Source of the DNA: Candidatus Equicola stercoris
GTDB lineage: Bacteria; Bacteroidota; Bacteroidia; Bacteroidales; Bacteroidaceae
Reading direction: 5' to 3'
Assembly (NCBI GenBank): GCA_018065415.1
Contig: JAGHTI010000077.1
Location: 1-37,941, forward strand
Length of the DNA stretch: 37,941 nucleotides
Part shown: piece after piece, positions 15,440-24,275 of the stretch
Position numbering within the stretch: position 1 is the stretch's first letter
Layout: each line of letters opens with the position of its first letter
The notes under the pieces: model-generated
What the model saw: only the letters and a program-made list of their open reading frames with translations
What the model was told of the DNA's origin: nothing
Databases searched by the model: none
Program-made: the position numbers and the translations under genes

Positions 15440-16471
15440 ATGTTCAAAATAAGACTCACTCCGTATCGTTCCGAATTAAGGACAATCTATCACCGACAGA
15501 CAAAAGGACACACTCTGCAATCTTCTGATGGCAGATATCAGTTTTATCTCGATGATGAAATTGACGAAGCTGACTTCTGGGTTGTACAGGGTAAAGGTGT
15601 CAGACACACACAATCTTGCAATGTTGCACCGCAGAACACGATATTCTTAGCAACAGAACCAAGTTCTGTTTTGATTTATCCGAAAAGATATCTGCAACAA
15701 TTTGGGCATATTTGTACCTGTCAAGAAGAAACAAAACAAAAGAAATACAAAAAATCACTAGTACATTATTCCCCTGCAATACTACCTTGGTTTATAGGGT
15801 ACAAGGAAGACCGCAATGGGGTTGTCACATACAGCATGGACTATGATATGCTGAAAAAACAACCATCACCATCAAAAACAAAACTCATTTCTGTCATCAG
15901 TAGTAATAAGGCTTTTACACAAGGACATATTGACAGAATACGCTTTGTAAGAAAACTCAAAGACTATTTCGGAGATAAAGTAGATGTCTTTGGACGTGGT
16001 GAAAATCCATTTGACGATAAGTGGGATGTGATTGCTCCTTACAAGTATCACATCGTAATAGAGAATTCATCACAAAGATACTATTGGACAGAAAAATTAG
16101 GAGACTGCTTTCTAGCAGAAGCTTTCCCATTTTATTATGGATGTACAAACCTAACTGATTATTTCTCCAATGCTGCTTTTGAATATATCGACATAAAAAA
16201 TCCAGATAGAGCTATTGAAATCATACAGAAACAAATAGAAGCGGACAGATATAAGGATGCACAGCAAATATTGAAACAATGTAAAGAAAAGATGCTTTGC
16301 GAATACAATATGTTCGATTTTATCGCGAAACTATGCGACACACTGGATGCAATGCTTCCAAAACAATGCACAACAATAGAGCCTTGCAAATCATCAAAGA
16401 ACGCCAAAAATCTATGGAATTATACTATAGGTAGAAATTATTATAATACAAAAGCAAAATTATATCTCTGA
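15440..16471 (+). CDS. GT10 family (alpha-1,3-fucosyltransferase-like) protein
   Basis: 343 residues, soluble, no signal peptide. The C-terminal half contains the GT10 motif region YKYHIVIENSSQRYYWTEKL followed by GDCFLAEAFPFYYGC (about 198-232), matching the nucleotide-sugar-binding pattern of bacterial alpha-1,3/4-fucosyltransferases (FENS...DYVTEK...P..G). No C-terminal heptad repeats like those of Helicobacter FucT are seen. It lies 9 nt after the GT87-like gene and is the last of the glycan cluster. It would add fucose or a related deoxysugar to LPS or another surface glycan. The stop codon is followed after one base by the stop codon of the convergent flippase-like gene. Confidence 0.83.
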   Translation: MFKIRLTPYRSELRTIYHRQTKGHTLQSSDGRYQFYLDDEIDEADFWVVQGKGVRHTQSCNVAPQNTIFLATEPSSVLIYPKRYLQQFGHICTCQEETKQKKYKKSLVHYSPAILPWFIGYKEDRNGVVTYSMDYDMLKKQPSPSKTKLISVISSNKAFTQGHIDRIRFVRKLKDYFGDKVDVFGRGENPFDDKWDVIAPYKYHIVIENSSQRYYWTEKLGDCFLAEAFPFYYGCTNLTDYFSNAAFEYIDIKNPDRAIEIIQKQIEADRYKDAQQILKQCKEKMLCEYNMFDFIAKLCDTLDAMLPKQCTTIEPCKSSKNAKNLWNYTIGRNYYNTKAKLYL

Positions 16472-16472
16472 C

Positions 16473-17459
16473 TTATTTTGTTATCGACATATATATTGCA
16501 CTGTATATACCAAGTAATACGACAAGAAGAGTCTGTACCGTATGTACAATGAGTACAAAATATAGGGCGTCGGTATCAACAACTCCATAAAGGACAAGCA
16601 TTGTCTTAACAGCAAAATGCCATGGGCCCGCACCATTAGGCGTAGGCACTATGACGGCAATGCTACCGACAATAAAGCATACCAATGCACACATTAAACC
16701 TAAATCCTTCGTAAACTCAAAACAATAGAAGGTCAGATAAAAATGCAGAAAATAGCTCACCCATATTGCAAGAGTAAAAAAGAAAAACAATGGTTTGTTT
16801 TTTACATATTTCAATGACACAAGGCCCTCTACGATACTATGCAATGCACTGCTGATGCGATGGTGAACACTGAACTTTTTCAATAAAAACAATATCACCA
16901 CAATGATGGTTACAAAACATATACCAGTAACAATCCACCCTATTTCAGTAAATCGATAAAAAATAGAATCTATACTAACGCCTGTTTTATCAAAAAATGT
17001 CCCAAAGACATTTATTTGCAAAAAAAGCACAACACCTGTTATTATCAATATCAATAACATATCAATAATACGTTCCATAAATACAGTACCTAGTGCTTTC
17101 GGGAAAGAAACTCCATCCTTTGAGGACAGCACACCACAGCGAGCAAACTCTCCTATACGTGGGATGATAAGGCTCACTGCGTAAGATAAATATATAGAAT
17201 TGATAAGAGTTCTAGCACGACAGGTTTCACCTACTGGTTCAAGAGTTTGTTTCCATCTCCATCCACGAAACATCTGTGCAAGAATACCAAATGGGAAGGA
17301 AATAAACATCCACATCCAATCCATTTTATAAAGCATAAAATCACCGATATTCCGAAAATCAAATTTTCGATACATCCAATACAAGATAAGTCCACCGAAA
17401 ATCAAAGACAGTAAGACCTTTAATACGTTACCAACCTTTAACCTATTCTTATATGACAT
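16473..17459 (-). CDS. LPG-synthase-TM / flippase-like membrane protein (UPF0104)
   Basis: About 328 residues with eight or so membrane helices. It shows the family pattern RGWRWKQTLEP after the second helix, YAVSLIIPRIGEFARCGVLSSKDGVSFPKALGTVFMERIIDM in the middle (P-R-x-G-E-x-x-R core), and PTPNGAGPWHFAV near the end. This is the membrane part shared with MprF; stand-alone versions are annotated 'flippase-like' and proposed to move lipids. Start: the open frame continues to 17483, but the -7 element is at 17488-17481, so ATG 17459 (MSYKN) is the first comfortable start; ATG 17474 would be nearly leaderless. Confidence 0.82.
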   Translation of the reverse strand: MSYKNRLKVGNVLKVLLSLIFGGLILYWMYRKFDFRNIGDFMLYKMDWMWMFISFPFGILAQMFRGWRWKQTLEPVGETCRARTLINSIYLSYAVSLIIPRIGEFARCGVLSSKDGVSFPKALGTVFMERIIDMLLILIITGVVLFLQINVFGTFFDKTGVSIDSIFYRFTEIGWIVTGICFVTIIVVILFLLKKFSVHHRISSALHSIVEGLVSLKYVKNKPLFFFFTLAIWVSYFLHFYLTFYCFEFTKDLGLMCALVCFIVGSIAVIVPTPNGAGPWHFAVKTMLVLYGVVDTDALYFVLIVHTVQTLLVVLLGIYSAIYMSITK

Positions 17460-17480
17460 ATGTATTTTACTCATAGAATG

Positions 17481-17514
17481 CAAAATTACATTTTTTTTTA
17501 TACTTTTGTATCAA
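17481..17514. promoter_or_regulatory. Superimposed divergent promoters of rsmA and the flippase-like gene
   Basis: Minus strand: TTG (17514-17512), a 23-bp spacer, TAATTTTG (17488-17481). Plus strand: TACTTTTG (17501-17508) with ATG instead of TTG 20 bp upstream. The two overlap, so polymerase can use only one at a time. The rsmA transcript would begin within a few bases of its start codon. Confidence 0.5.
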
Positions 17515-17516
17515 TT

Positions 17517-18302
17517 ATGAATAAAGTTAAACCAAAAAAGAATCTCGGTCAACATTTTTTGACCGACCTCAACATTGCAAAAGCAATTGCAGACACTGTT
17601 GATGCATGTCCAGACATCCCAATATTAGAAGTAGGACCAGGTATGGGTGTCATGACACAATTTCTAATTACAAAATCTCGAGAGATAAAAGTTGTTGAAA
17701 TAGACAAGGAATCTGTTTGTTATTTACATGAACACTTCACACAACTTGACACAAATATAATAGGTGAAGATTTCCTAAGAATGGAGCTTGACAACGTGTT
17801 TAATGGAAGACAATTTGTTTTGACAGGCAACTATCCATACGATATTTCATCCCAAATCTTTTTCAAAATGCTTGACAATAAGGAACTGATTCCTTGTAGC
17901 ACAGGGATGATACAACGAGAAGTTGCACAACGTATTGCAGCTAATCCAGGAAGTAAAGCATACGGAATATTAAGCGTATTGATACAAGCATGGTATAATG
18001 TTGAATATCTTTTTACGGTTGATGAGAATGTCTTTAACCCTCCTCCAAAAGTAAAAAGTGCTGTCATTAGAATGACACGTAATGATACTCTGGACTTAGA
18101 GTGTGACGAAAAATTATTCAAAAACATTGTCAAAACAGTCTTCAACCAAAGAAGGAAGATGTTAAGGGTAAGCCTAAAACAAATATTGAACAATGAACAA
18201 TTAAGCACCATCTCATCTAGTCAATTTATGACGATGAGACCAGAACAACTATCCATCGATGAATTTATTCAACTTACACAACTGATACAAAACATTGCGT
18301 AA
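17517..18302 (+). CDS. rsmA: 16S rRNA (adenine1518/1519-N6)-dimethyltransferase
   Basis: 261 residues, the RsmA/KsgA enzyme that dimethylates the two adjacent adenines in helix 45 of 16S rRNA with SAM. Motifs: KKNLGQHFL at the N-terminus, ILEVGPGMGVMT (SAM motif I, near 39-50), VEIDKES, EDFLRM, and the catalytic LTGNYPYDIS (motif IV, near 103-112), then FNPPPKVKSAVIRM and NQRRKMLR in the C-terminal domain. ATG 17517 is chosen because the family begins 'KxKKxLGQHF'; the open frame upstream (to 17460) would run through the promoter. Convergent with lptD, whose stop is 6 nt away. Confidence 0.95.
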   Translation: MNKVKPKKNLGQHFLTDLNIAKAIADTVDACPDIPILEVGPGMGVMTQFLITKSREIKVVEIDKESVCYLHEHFTQLDTNIIGEDFLRMELDNVFNGRQFVLTGNYPYDISSQIFFKMLDNKELIPCSTGMIQREVAQRIAANPGSKAYGILSVLIQAWYNVEYLFTVDENVFNPPPKVKSAVIRMTRNDTLDLECDEKLFKNIVKTVFNQRRKMLRVSLKQILNNEQLSTISSSQFMTMRPEQLSIDEFIQLTQLIQNIA

Positions 18303-18308
18303 GTCTTG

Positions 18309-21083
18309 TCAATACCATTTGATATTATTGGAATAACTGCTGCGTTTATCATATTTCAGTGCATCCGTAAGAGTTGCAGCATTACAACGGAAAGAGAAAT
18401 TATATGATGTATATGGGCTCAGCACAACCGAACAAGACATATTAAAACAATGAAGATCACGTCCTAAAGAAGCTGTTGTCATCGCCAATTTATGATTGTC
18501 AAAATCGTAGCCAGAAGAGAAACTGATATTCCATCCTTTTGCGATTGTGATGTTACCAGAGAAATTCATATTCTGGGAGAACTTATACGGATAACGCATA
18601 GAGCTTTTATTAAACTCACCAGCAGTATTTTCACGCATAGTAATACCATAACTGACACTTAACGACCATGGTATATTAAATTTCAGATAACCATCTGCAT
18701 CTGTCTCTGCTTTGTCAGAAGAAGACGCCTGTCGTCTGTTCTGCCGCATAACAGGGTCTTCATTTGTATTTACATCACCTTTATCATTATCACGTTTTGT
18801 GTCATCACCAATGCTCTCCCCCTTTATGCCTCTCAAGCGATCGAATATCTTTTTTAATGTCTGATTGTTGAAAGTGTATGACAGATTCTGTGACAAACCC
18901 TGGAAACGTCCAAAACGCCCATAACTATATTCTGTCCTATCTCCAATGTATGGATTTCCATTTTCATCCAATTCATATGCATAGGTTGCAAAAACAGCAG
19001 CCATGTTAAAAGTATAACTTTTTGTCAATCGCAAACGTATTGTGGTACTTAGGTCACTCCAAGGTCTCTTCTCTGCTGCCATATTATACGACATGCTTGC
19101 TCCCAATTCATCTATAAGACTTACCTTACGATACCCTGTAGAATCTTTGTCACTTTTAACCTTCATTTCCACATTATTGCTGATACTGAAAGAAATATTT
19201 CCCGTTTTACCTTGTCCTGGAGCACCATACAAAGAGTTAGAATACTTATTATAGGTTACAAGTGATACATTTCCTGCAGCATCTGTTTTGGTATAACTAT
19301 CCCAATAGCCATAACTAGGGTCTCCAAAATCAGGAGCATAAGAGAAACTTACCGAAGGAGAGAACACATGACGAATGGCCTGAATCTTGTCACCAAAAAT
19401 CTTCTTGCTTGGCACCCAGAATCCATAAAGCTTAGTATTAGCACTTATACTCAAATCCCAATTACACACATTATTGAAGCCATAAACGGTATCGCAAACT
19501 TCCTTTTGATTGACATCATCCCAACTACGCTCAATCTTGTTGGTGTACATACGATCTGTAAAGTTAAAAGATGGTGTTATGTTTATGTAATTGAATAATG
19601 AGAAGTTTGCACTTATTGGAATTCTGTGTTGCATACCATTCTTCCAATCCTTTACAAGATTGGAATGCATCACCAAATCCTCTTTGGAAGAAATTGAATT
19701 ACTGAATTGTCCAGTATAAGACATCGCTATCTTCTCATACCAACGATCTTTGCCTGCAGCATGCTTACGTTTAAATGGATAAAAACGGCTTATTGACATA
19801 TTCAAATCAGGCAGTGTAATTGCTAGAGATGAATCACGCATATTTTGATTGACATTCATTGTTGAACTCAGTGTCAATCCTATACTTGAGAAACCTGTAC
19901 TATAACTCACACTTGAAGTACGTGTGCTCTGTGTCAATGCCGTAGGATTATACATTGACGTCAAATTATTTCTCTCATAACTTGATGTTGCGAAGTTGAC
20001 ACTTGCTGACAGATTACTATAAGGATTTGATTTGCTATCCTGAGAATGCGACCATTGAATTTTAAAACTTTCCGACTTGGCATAATCTGGAAGATTTTTC
20101 TCACCTTCAACAGAATTTTGGTAAGATGCAAGAAAACTACCATTATACTTATATCGTACTCTATAATTGCTAGCTACAGATAATCCCCAAGAGCCCTTCG
20201 TATATATTTCTCCTATTAATTTCAAATCTACTTTGTCATTAATAGCAAAATAATACCCACCATCACGCAGATAAAATCCTCTGGAACTTTCATCGCCATA
20301 CGTCGGCATAATCAAGCCACTGGAATAACTCTTTGAAAATGGGAAAAAACCATAAGGTATTGCCAGCGGAAGTGGGACATCTTCAACCACCATATATGCA
20401 GGACCGAAAAACACATCCTTACCAGGACGTACTTTGGCTCGGGAAAGGGCAAGATAAAAATCAGGATCTGGTTTATCACATGTTGTATATCTACCATGTT
20501 GCATGAAAAGCTGTCCATCATCCCGTCTCTTTGACTTCTCGCTCTTAATAAAACCATCTTGCTGTTCTGTATAAACGCCAGAAATAAAACCTTTCTTTGT
20601 CTTATAATTAAAGGCGATAGAATCGCTTTCATACTGGTCTTCGCCCTGTTTGAACAATGGTTTTCCTATCACATTTCCCAAAGTATCTGTACGACCAAAT
20701 GCACGTACTAACGATGAATCCATATTCATCTGAATTTCATCAGACGTAAGATCCATATCTTGATACTTTACATTTGAGTTTCCAAACAAATACGCCATCT
20801 TTGATGAGGCATCATATACAACAGAATCTTCTGCCACATAATCAACAGGGGCTTCAAGCGCTTTACTATCTTTTTTCAACAAGCTGTCAGCAGTAATAGA
20901 GTCGTCAACAGCCTTGTTATGCTCTAGAATAGCTTTTTGTAAGCTATCCAATTTCAGTGTATCTAAATGAGAAGTTTTTATAGACACAGTATCTTGAGAA
21001 GCATTAGATAATGACATACTGTTACCTGCAATGCCAAACATTGCAAGCATTAATATCATCATTATAACGAAACCTTTTCTCAA
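18309..21083 (-). CDS. lptD: LPS-assembly protein LptD-like outer-membrane barrel
   Basis: 924 residues. Signal peptide near 1-25, then an OstA/LptA-like beta-jellyroll at about 75-230 (VDYVAEDSVVYDASSKMAYLFGNSNVKYQDMDL, with the DLTSDEIQMN and GKPLF..GEDQYESD repeats), then a long beta-barrel to the terminal aromatic IKWY. In Gram-negatives LptD with LptE inserts LPS into the outer leaflet. An asparagine/aspartate-rich loop interrupts the barrel near 755-805. Start: TTG at 21083 with AGGTG 7 nt upstream is preferred; the next ATG (21062) would remove the positive RKG of the signal peptide. Third gene of an operon after an HD-domain protein, 18 nt gap. Confidence 0.87.
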   Translation of the reverse strand: MRKGFVIMMILMLAMFGIAGNSMSLSNASQDTVSIKTSHLDTLKLDSLQKAILEHNKAVDDSITADSLLKKDSKALEAPVDYVAEDSVVYDASSKMAYLFGNSNVKYQDMDLTSDEIQMNMDSSLVRAFGRTDTLGNVIGKPLFKQGEDQYESDSIAFNYKTKKGFISGVYTEQQDGFIKSEKSKRRDDGQLFMQHGRYTTCDKPDPDFYLALSRAKVRPGKDVFFGPAYMVVEDVPLPLAIPYGFFPFSKSYSSGLIMPTYGDESSRGFYLRDGGYYFAINDKVDLKLIGEIYTKGSWGLSVASNYRVRYKYNGSFLASYQNSVEGEKNLPDYAKSESFKIQWSHSQDSKSNPYSNLSASVNFATSSYERNNLTSMYNPTALTQSTRTSSVSYSTGFSSIGLTLSSTMNVNQNMRDSSLAITLPDLNMSISRFYPFKRKHAAGKDRWYEKIAMSYTGQFSNSISSKEDLVMHSNLVKDWKNGMQHRIPISANFSLFNYINITPSFNFTDRMYTNKIERSWDDVNQKEVCDTVYGFNNVCNWDLSISANTKLYGFWVPSKKIFGDKIQAIRHVFSPSVSFSYAPDFGDPSYGYWDSYTKTDAAGNVSLVTYNKYSNSLYGAPGQGKTGNISFSISNNVEMKVKSDKDSTGYRKVSLIDELGASMSYNMAAEKRPWSDLSTTIRLRLTKSYTFNMAAVFATYAYELDENGNPYIGDRTEYSYGRFGRFQGLSQNLSYTFNNQTLKKIFDRLRGIKGESIGDDTKRDNDKGDVNTNEDPVMRQNRRQASSSDKAETDADGYLKFNIPWSLSVSYGITMRENTAGEFNKSSMRYPYKFSQNMNFSGNITIAKGWNISFSSGYDFDNHKLAMTTASLGRDLHCFNMSCSVVLSPYTSYNFSFRCNAATLTDALKYDKRSSYSNNIKWY

Positions 21084-21101
21084 GACCTTACACCTTTTAT
21101 T

Positions 21102-21641
21102 TTATTCAAACATCAAACTCCATTCTTTGAAACGGTTTGCAGTCTCAACACCAAAACCAATCAAACTCTTATAAGTTTCATCAATTGTTCGTGTTAATTT
21201 CAAATGACTTTTAGAAAAGAATTTATCTGCATAACATATCACCTTTTCCTCCATTGTTTCCGGGATATAAACTCTATCCAATGGCAATGGTAAATCACGT
21301 TTTTGAATCAATTCCTTTGTTATTCCTGTACCTGTATGCCGTTCACACACATGAGCATGACGCGGAAAACCTTCTTTACGTAACAACTCTGCACCGATAT
21401 ATCCATGAATAAGATATGGTTCCTGTCCATAACATTTTATACCTGGAGCATTGCACGCAAAAATACCTATATCATGTAGCATTGCTGCTTCCTCAATAAA
21501 GCATCTATCCAAATTAAGTTCTGGATGATTATCACAAATCTGCAGTGCTTTGTGCACTACAGACTTGCTATGACTGAGCAAAATACGTTTTTGCTCATTA
21601 TCATTAGGATAATATTTATCAATTATCTTTTGATAATTCAT
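21102..21641 (-). CDS. HD-domain phosphohydrolase
   Basis: 179 residues, cytosolic. HD-superfamily metal-binding residues are present: HSKSVVHKAL, the doublet in AAMLHDIGIFA, IHGYIGAELL, HAHVCERHTGTGI, and the distant Asp in VICYADKFFSK. The predicted activity is hydrolysis of a phosphate ester of a nucleotide or similar molecule; the substrate is not known. ATG 21641 is preferred to the TTG one codon upstream. It sits 17 nt after the carboxylase-like gene and 18 nt before lptD, so all three are probably co-transcribed. Confidence 0.83.
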   Translation of the reverse strand: MNYQKIIDKYYPNDNEQKRILLSHSKSVVHKALQICDNHPELNLDRCFIEEAAMLHDIGIFACNAPGIKCYGQEPYLIHGYIGAELLRKEGFPRHAHVCERHTGTGITKELIQKRDLPLPLDRVYIPETMEEKVICYADKFFSKSHLKLTRTIDETYKSLIGFGVETANRFKEWSLMFE

Positions 21642-21658
21642 CAAATATCAACAGACAA

Positions 21659-23437
21659 CTATGCCTTACGTTCAATATACCCGAGTATATCTCCTCTGTT
21701 GACAAAACCACCCTGTTTCACACAAACTTCCACAAGTTTGCCACCAAGAGCGGCTCCAACTTCCTGAGTTTGCCCCCATGGTGTCTTAACAAAACAGAAT
21801 AATTCGCCCTCTTCATACTCTCGTCCTATTGCTGGTTGAGATGTGGAAGCAGCCTCATCGCCACCGCCAAACTCCCAGAATAGTTGACCTTTGACAGGAC
21901 AAACAACAGGATCTGCTTTTGCATGTTTTATTTCTGCAACTTGTTCTGGTGTCAATGTTGCACCAAGTTTTGCATCTTTTGCTTTCTGCAAATCAGCAAG
22001 GAAATTCTTCTTTGCGGCACCACTCTTATAATTACGATACTGTTCTGGATGCATAGCCAACTCAAATAGTTCTTCATCATCCTTACCGAAATCCCAATTA
22101 TTATCCTTCATCTCCTTACGGAAATCATCCAAAGCATTTGGTATAAGAGTATGAGGGTCTGCATCTGTAAATTCCTTTCCTTTTTCTTTTGCCAATTTTA
22201 TCAATTCTTCATCTATTGGTCCTGGAACTTTACCACTCTTTCCGAGAATCATACCCCACATACTATCATCCATCATTGAGAAACGTCCCTTGCCTTGTGC
22301 TAATGTAAGAAGATTCATCAAAGCAATGTTCTTTACATACTGTGAGAATGGAGTAACCAATGGAGGATAGCCTACACGTGGCCAAACGTATGCTACTTCA
22401 TCAAACAATTTGACCAAAATCTCATCCGTTGACAATTCAGGTTCACCTTTGGCTTTCAAAGTCTTATTGATAACTCCGTGAATACCTGCCAAATCTGCCA
22501 TCATAGAGCCCATCATTCCACCTGGTAGTCCACAACCCAGCAATAGAGATGACATAATTCTGTTCTGTGGATTTATGAAATAGCCGAGCCAATCGTCAAT
22601 AAATTCCTGTGTCAAACTACGGACTTGCATATAAGCATTCATATTTATGTCCGCAACTTCAAATCCCTCGTGCTTGAGCATGCTTTGTACGGAGATAATA
22701 TCTGGATGGACTTTTCCCCAAGACAAAGGTTCTACAGCTGTGTCAATAATATCTGCACCATTATTACAAACCTCCAATATTGACGCCATAGATAATCCTG
22801 GACCACTATGTCCATGATATTCTATAATTATTTCAGGATGCTTTGTCTTTATTAACTTTGTCAGTTTTCCCAACATTGCAGGTTGTCCTATCCCTGCCAT
22901 GTCTTTCAATGCAATTTCTTCAGCACCTGCAGCAATAAGCTCATCTGCGATAGATGCATAATATTCTGCAGTATGAATTGGCGATGTGGTGATACACAAT
23001 GTAGCCTGAGGTATCATACCTGCCTTTTTAGCCCATTTGATACTTGGTATTATATTGCGTGTGTCATTAAGTCCACAGAAAATACGAGGGATATCAACTC
23101 CCTGTGCTTTCTTAACTTTATACATCAACTCACGTACATCATCTGGCACTGGATACATGCGCAGAGCATTAAGTCCGCGATCAAGCATGTGCGTTTGAAT
23201 GCCCACCTCATTAAATGGTTTACAGAATGCACGCACTGCATCATTTGGATTTTCGCCTGCGAGCAAATTCACTTGCTCAAATGCTCCACCATTTGTTTCA
23301 ACACGTTGAAAACACCCCATATCAATAATTGCTGGAGCAACTCTCTCTAGCTGATCTTTACGAGGCTGAAATTTTCCAGAAGACTGCCACATATCACGAT
23401 AAAGCAGACTAAACTGTATCTTCTTTTTCTTTGCCAT
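21659..23437 (-). CDS. Oxaloacetate decarboxylase alpha / pyruvate carboxylase subunit B-like protein
   Basis: 592 residues. The N-terminal HMG-lyase-like TIM barrel (about 5-300) shows LLYRDMWQSS (family RDxxQS), METNGGAFE-like ETNGGAFEQ, AEEIALKDMAGIG with the lysine that is carboxylated in relatives, and EYHGHSGPG for metal binding. The PYC_OADA region follows (LLGCGLPGGMMGSMMADL). A C-terminal biotinyl/lipoyl-like domain starts near 520 (PVKGQLFWEF) and ends GGFVNRGDILGYIE, but the hairpin that normally carries AMKM reads CFVKTPWGQTQEV. Role: carboxyl transfer between oxaloacetate/pyruvate and a biotin carrier, in the fumarate-succinate pathway. First gene of its operon, promoter at 23487-23517. 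Confidence 0.85.
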   Translation of the reverse strand: MAKKKKIQFSLLYRDMWQSSGKFQPRKDQLERVAPAIIDMGCFQRVETNGGAFEQVNLLAGENPNDAVRAFCKPFNEVGIQTHMLDRGLNALRMYPVPDDVRELMYKVKKAQGVDIPRIFCGLNDTRNIIPSIKWAKKAGMIPQATLCITTSPIHTAEYYASIADELIAAGAEEIALKDMAGIGQPAMLGKLTKLIKTKHPEIIIEYHGHSGPGLSMASILEVCNNGADIIDTAVEPLSWGKVHPDIISVQSMLKHEGFEVADINMNAYMQVRSLTQEFIDDWLGYFINPQNRIMSSLLLGCGLPGGMMGSMMADLAGIHGVINKTLKAKGEPELSTDEILVKLFDEVAYVWPRVGYPPLVTPFSQYVKNIALMNLLTLAQGKGRFSMMDDSMWGMILGKSGKVPGPIDEELIKLAKEKGKEFTDADPHTLIPNALDDFRKEMKDNNWDFGKDDEELFELAMHPEQYRNYKSGAAKKNFLADLQKAKDAKLGATLTPEQVAEIKHAKADPVVCPVKGQLFWEFGGGDEAASTSQPAIGREYEEGELFCFVKTPWGQTQEVGAALGGKLVEVCVKQGGFVNRGDILGYIERKA

Positions 23438-23483
23438 GGTATTTTTTTTTATAATTTATAACAATTCATTTTAAATATATGCG

Positions 23484-23517
23484 TTGCAAAATTATAAAAT
23501 AATTGATACCTTTGCAA
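23484..23517. promoter_or_regulatory. Fully overlapping divergent promoters
   Basis: Plus strand: TTG (23484-23486), 20 bp, TACCTTTG (23507-23514), driving the lipoprotein gene at 23541. Minus strand: TTG (23517-23515), 20 bp, TAATTTTG (23494-23487), driving the carboxylase-like operon. Each -33 element directly abuts the other promoter's -7 element, so binding should be mutually exclusive. Confidence 0.7.
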
Positions 23518-23540
23518 ACAAATAATTAAAAATCAAAAAG

Positions 23541-24275
23541 ATGAAACTAAAATTAATAATTTTAGCAATAATCTCCGCATTCATTCTTACAGCTTGCCAC
23601 AAGCATGAAAAAACAAATCACAATGCAGAAACAGCTATAATGAAAAATGAAGAGGGGGATTCTACATTGTACGGTCTGGCATGTGATGCCAACAACGATT
23701 CAGTCATTTCTATAATGTCTTATAATCTGGACGACCCACAAAATTATTCTATCATTCCTGCTTTTAAAAACCATCAAATACATGGGTTTCCTACCACTGG
23801 AAGCAATATTGCGGTCATATTATCTGCAGACAAAAAAAGTGCCAAACGCATCATCAATATAGACAAATTATGTGGCACATGGTATTATTCAGCTATACCT
23901 GAACTACAAAAACCTGCATCCATGACTGAATCTCAATTTCAAAAATTCTGTCAACATTTTATGGAAAAGATAAGCGACGAACAACGTGACTCTATCTTCA
24001 AGCCCGTAGAATATAGCATTCAGTTACATCAAAACAATACTGTCAGTTGTATGTCTCCTATGAAGATAATAAACGACGATCGCATACAAATAGTGAAATA
24101 TCCGCGTATGAAGTTCTACAAAGAGTGGAGACTATACAATGGTCACCTTCTTTTAAGCACAACAAAACCTCAGAACAGCATTGACACATGCGACTTTGAG
24201 ATAAAACATCAAGATACACTTATCATTCATTTCAAAAATAAAACCCAACATTATTATCGTAAAAATATCAAATGA
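23541..24275 (+). CDS. Lipocalin-like lipoprotein of unknown function
   Basis: 244 residues. Lipoprotein signal with lipobox ILTAC (Cys19), followed by a His/Lys-rich linker (HKHEKTNHN). Two similar halves of beta-strand-rich sequence are suggested by the pair [12 protein letters not shown] (near 111-122) and [16 protein letters not shown] (near 193-208), reminiscent of Prevotella lipocalin-like proteins, but I cannot name a family with certainty. Its stop overlaps the pepT start by 4 nt (ATGA), so the two are coupled; a link to peptide use is only positional. Confidence 0.7.
   Translation: MKLKLIILAIISAFILTACHKHEKTNHNAETAIMKNEEGDSTLYGLACDANNDSVISIMSYNLDDPQNYSIIPAFKNHQIHGFPTTGSNIAVILSADKKSAKRIINIDKLCGTWYYSAIPELQKPASMTESQFQKFCQHFMEKISDEQRDSIFKPVEYSIQLHQNNTVSCMSPMKIINDDRIQIVKYPRMKFYKEWRLYNGHLLLSTTKPQNSIDTCDFEIKHQDTLIIHFKNKTQHYYRKNIK

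Noticed and set aside
22883..23350. 155-residue plus-strand frame
   Set aside because: Antisense to the carboxylase-like gene; Cys- and His-rich shadow.
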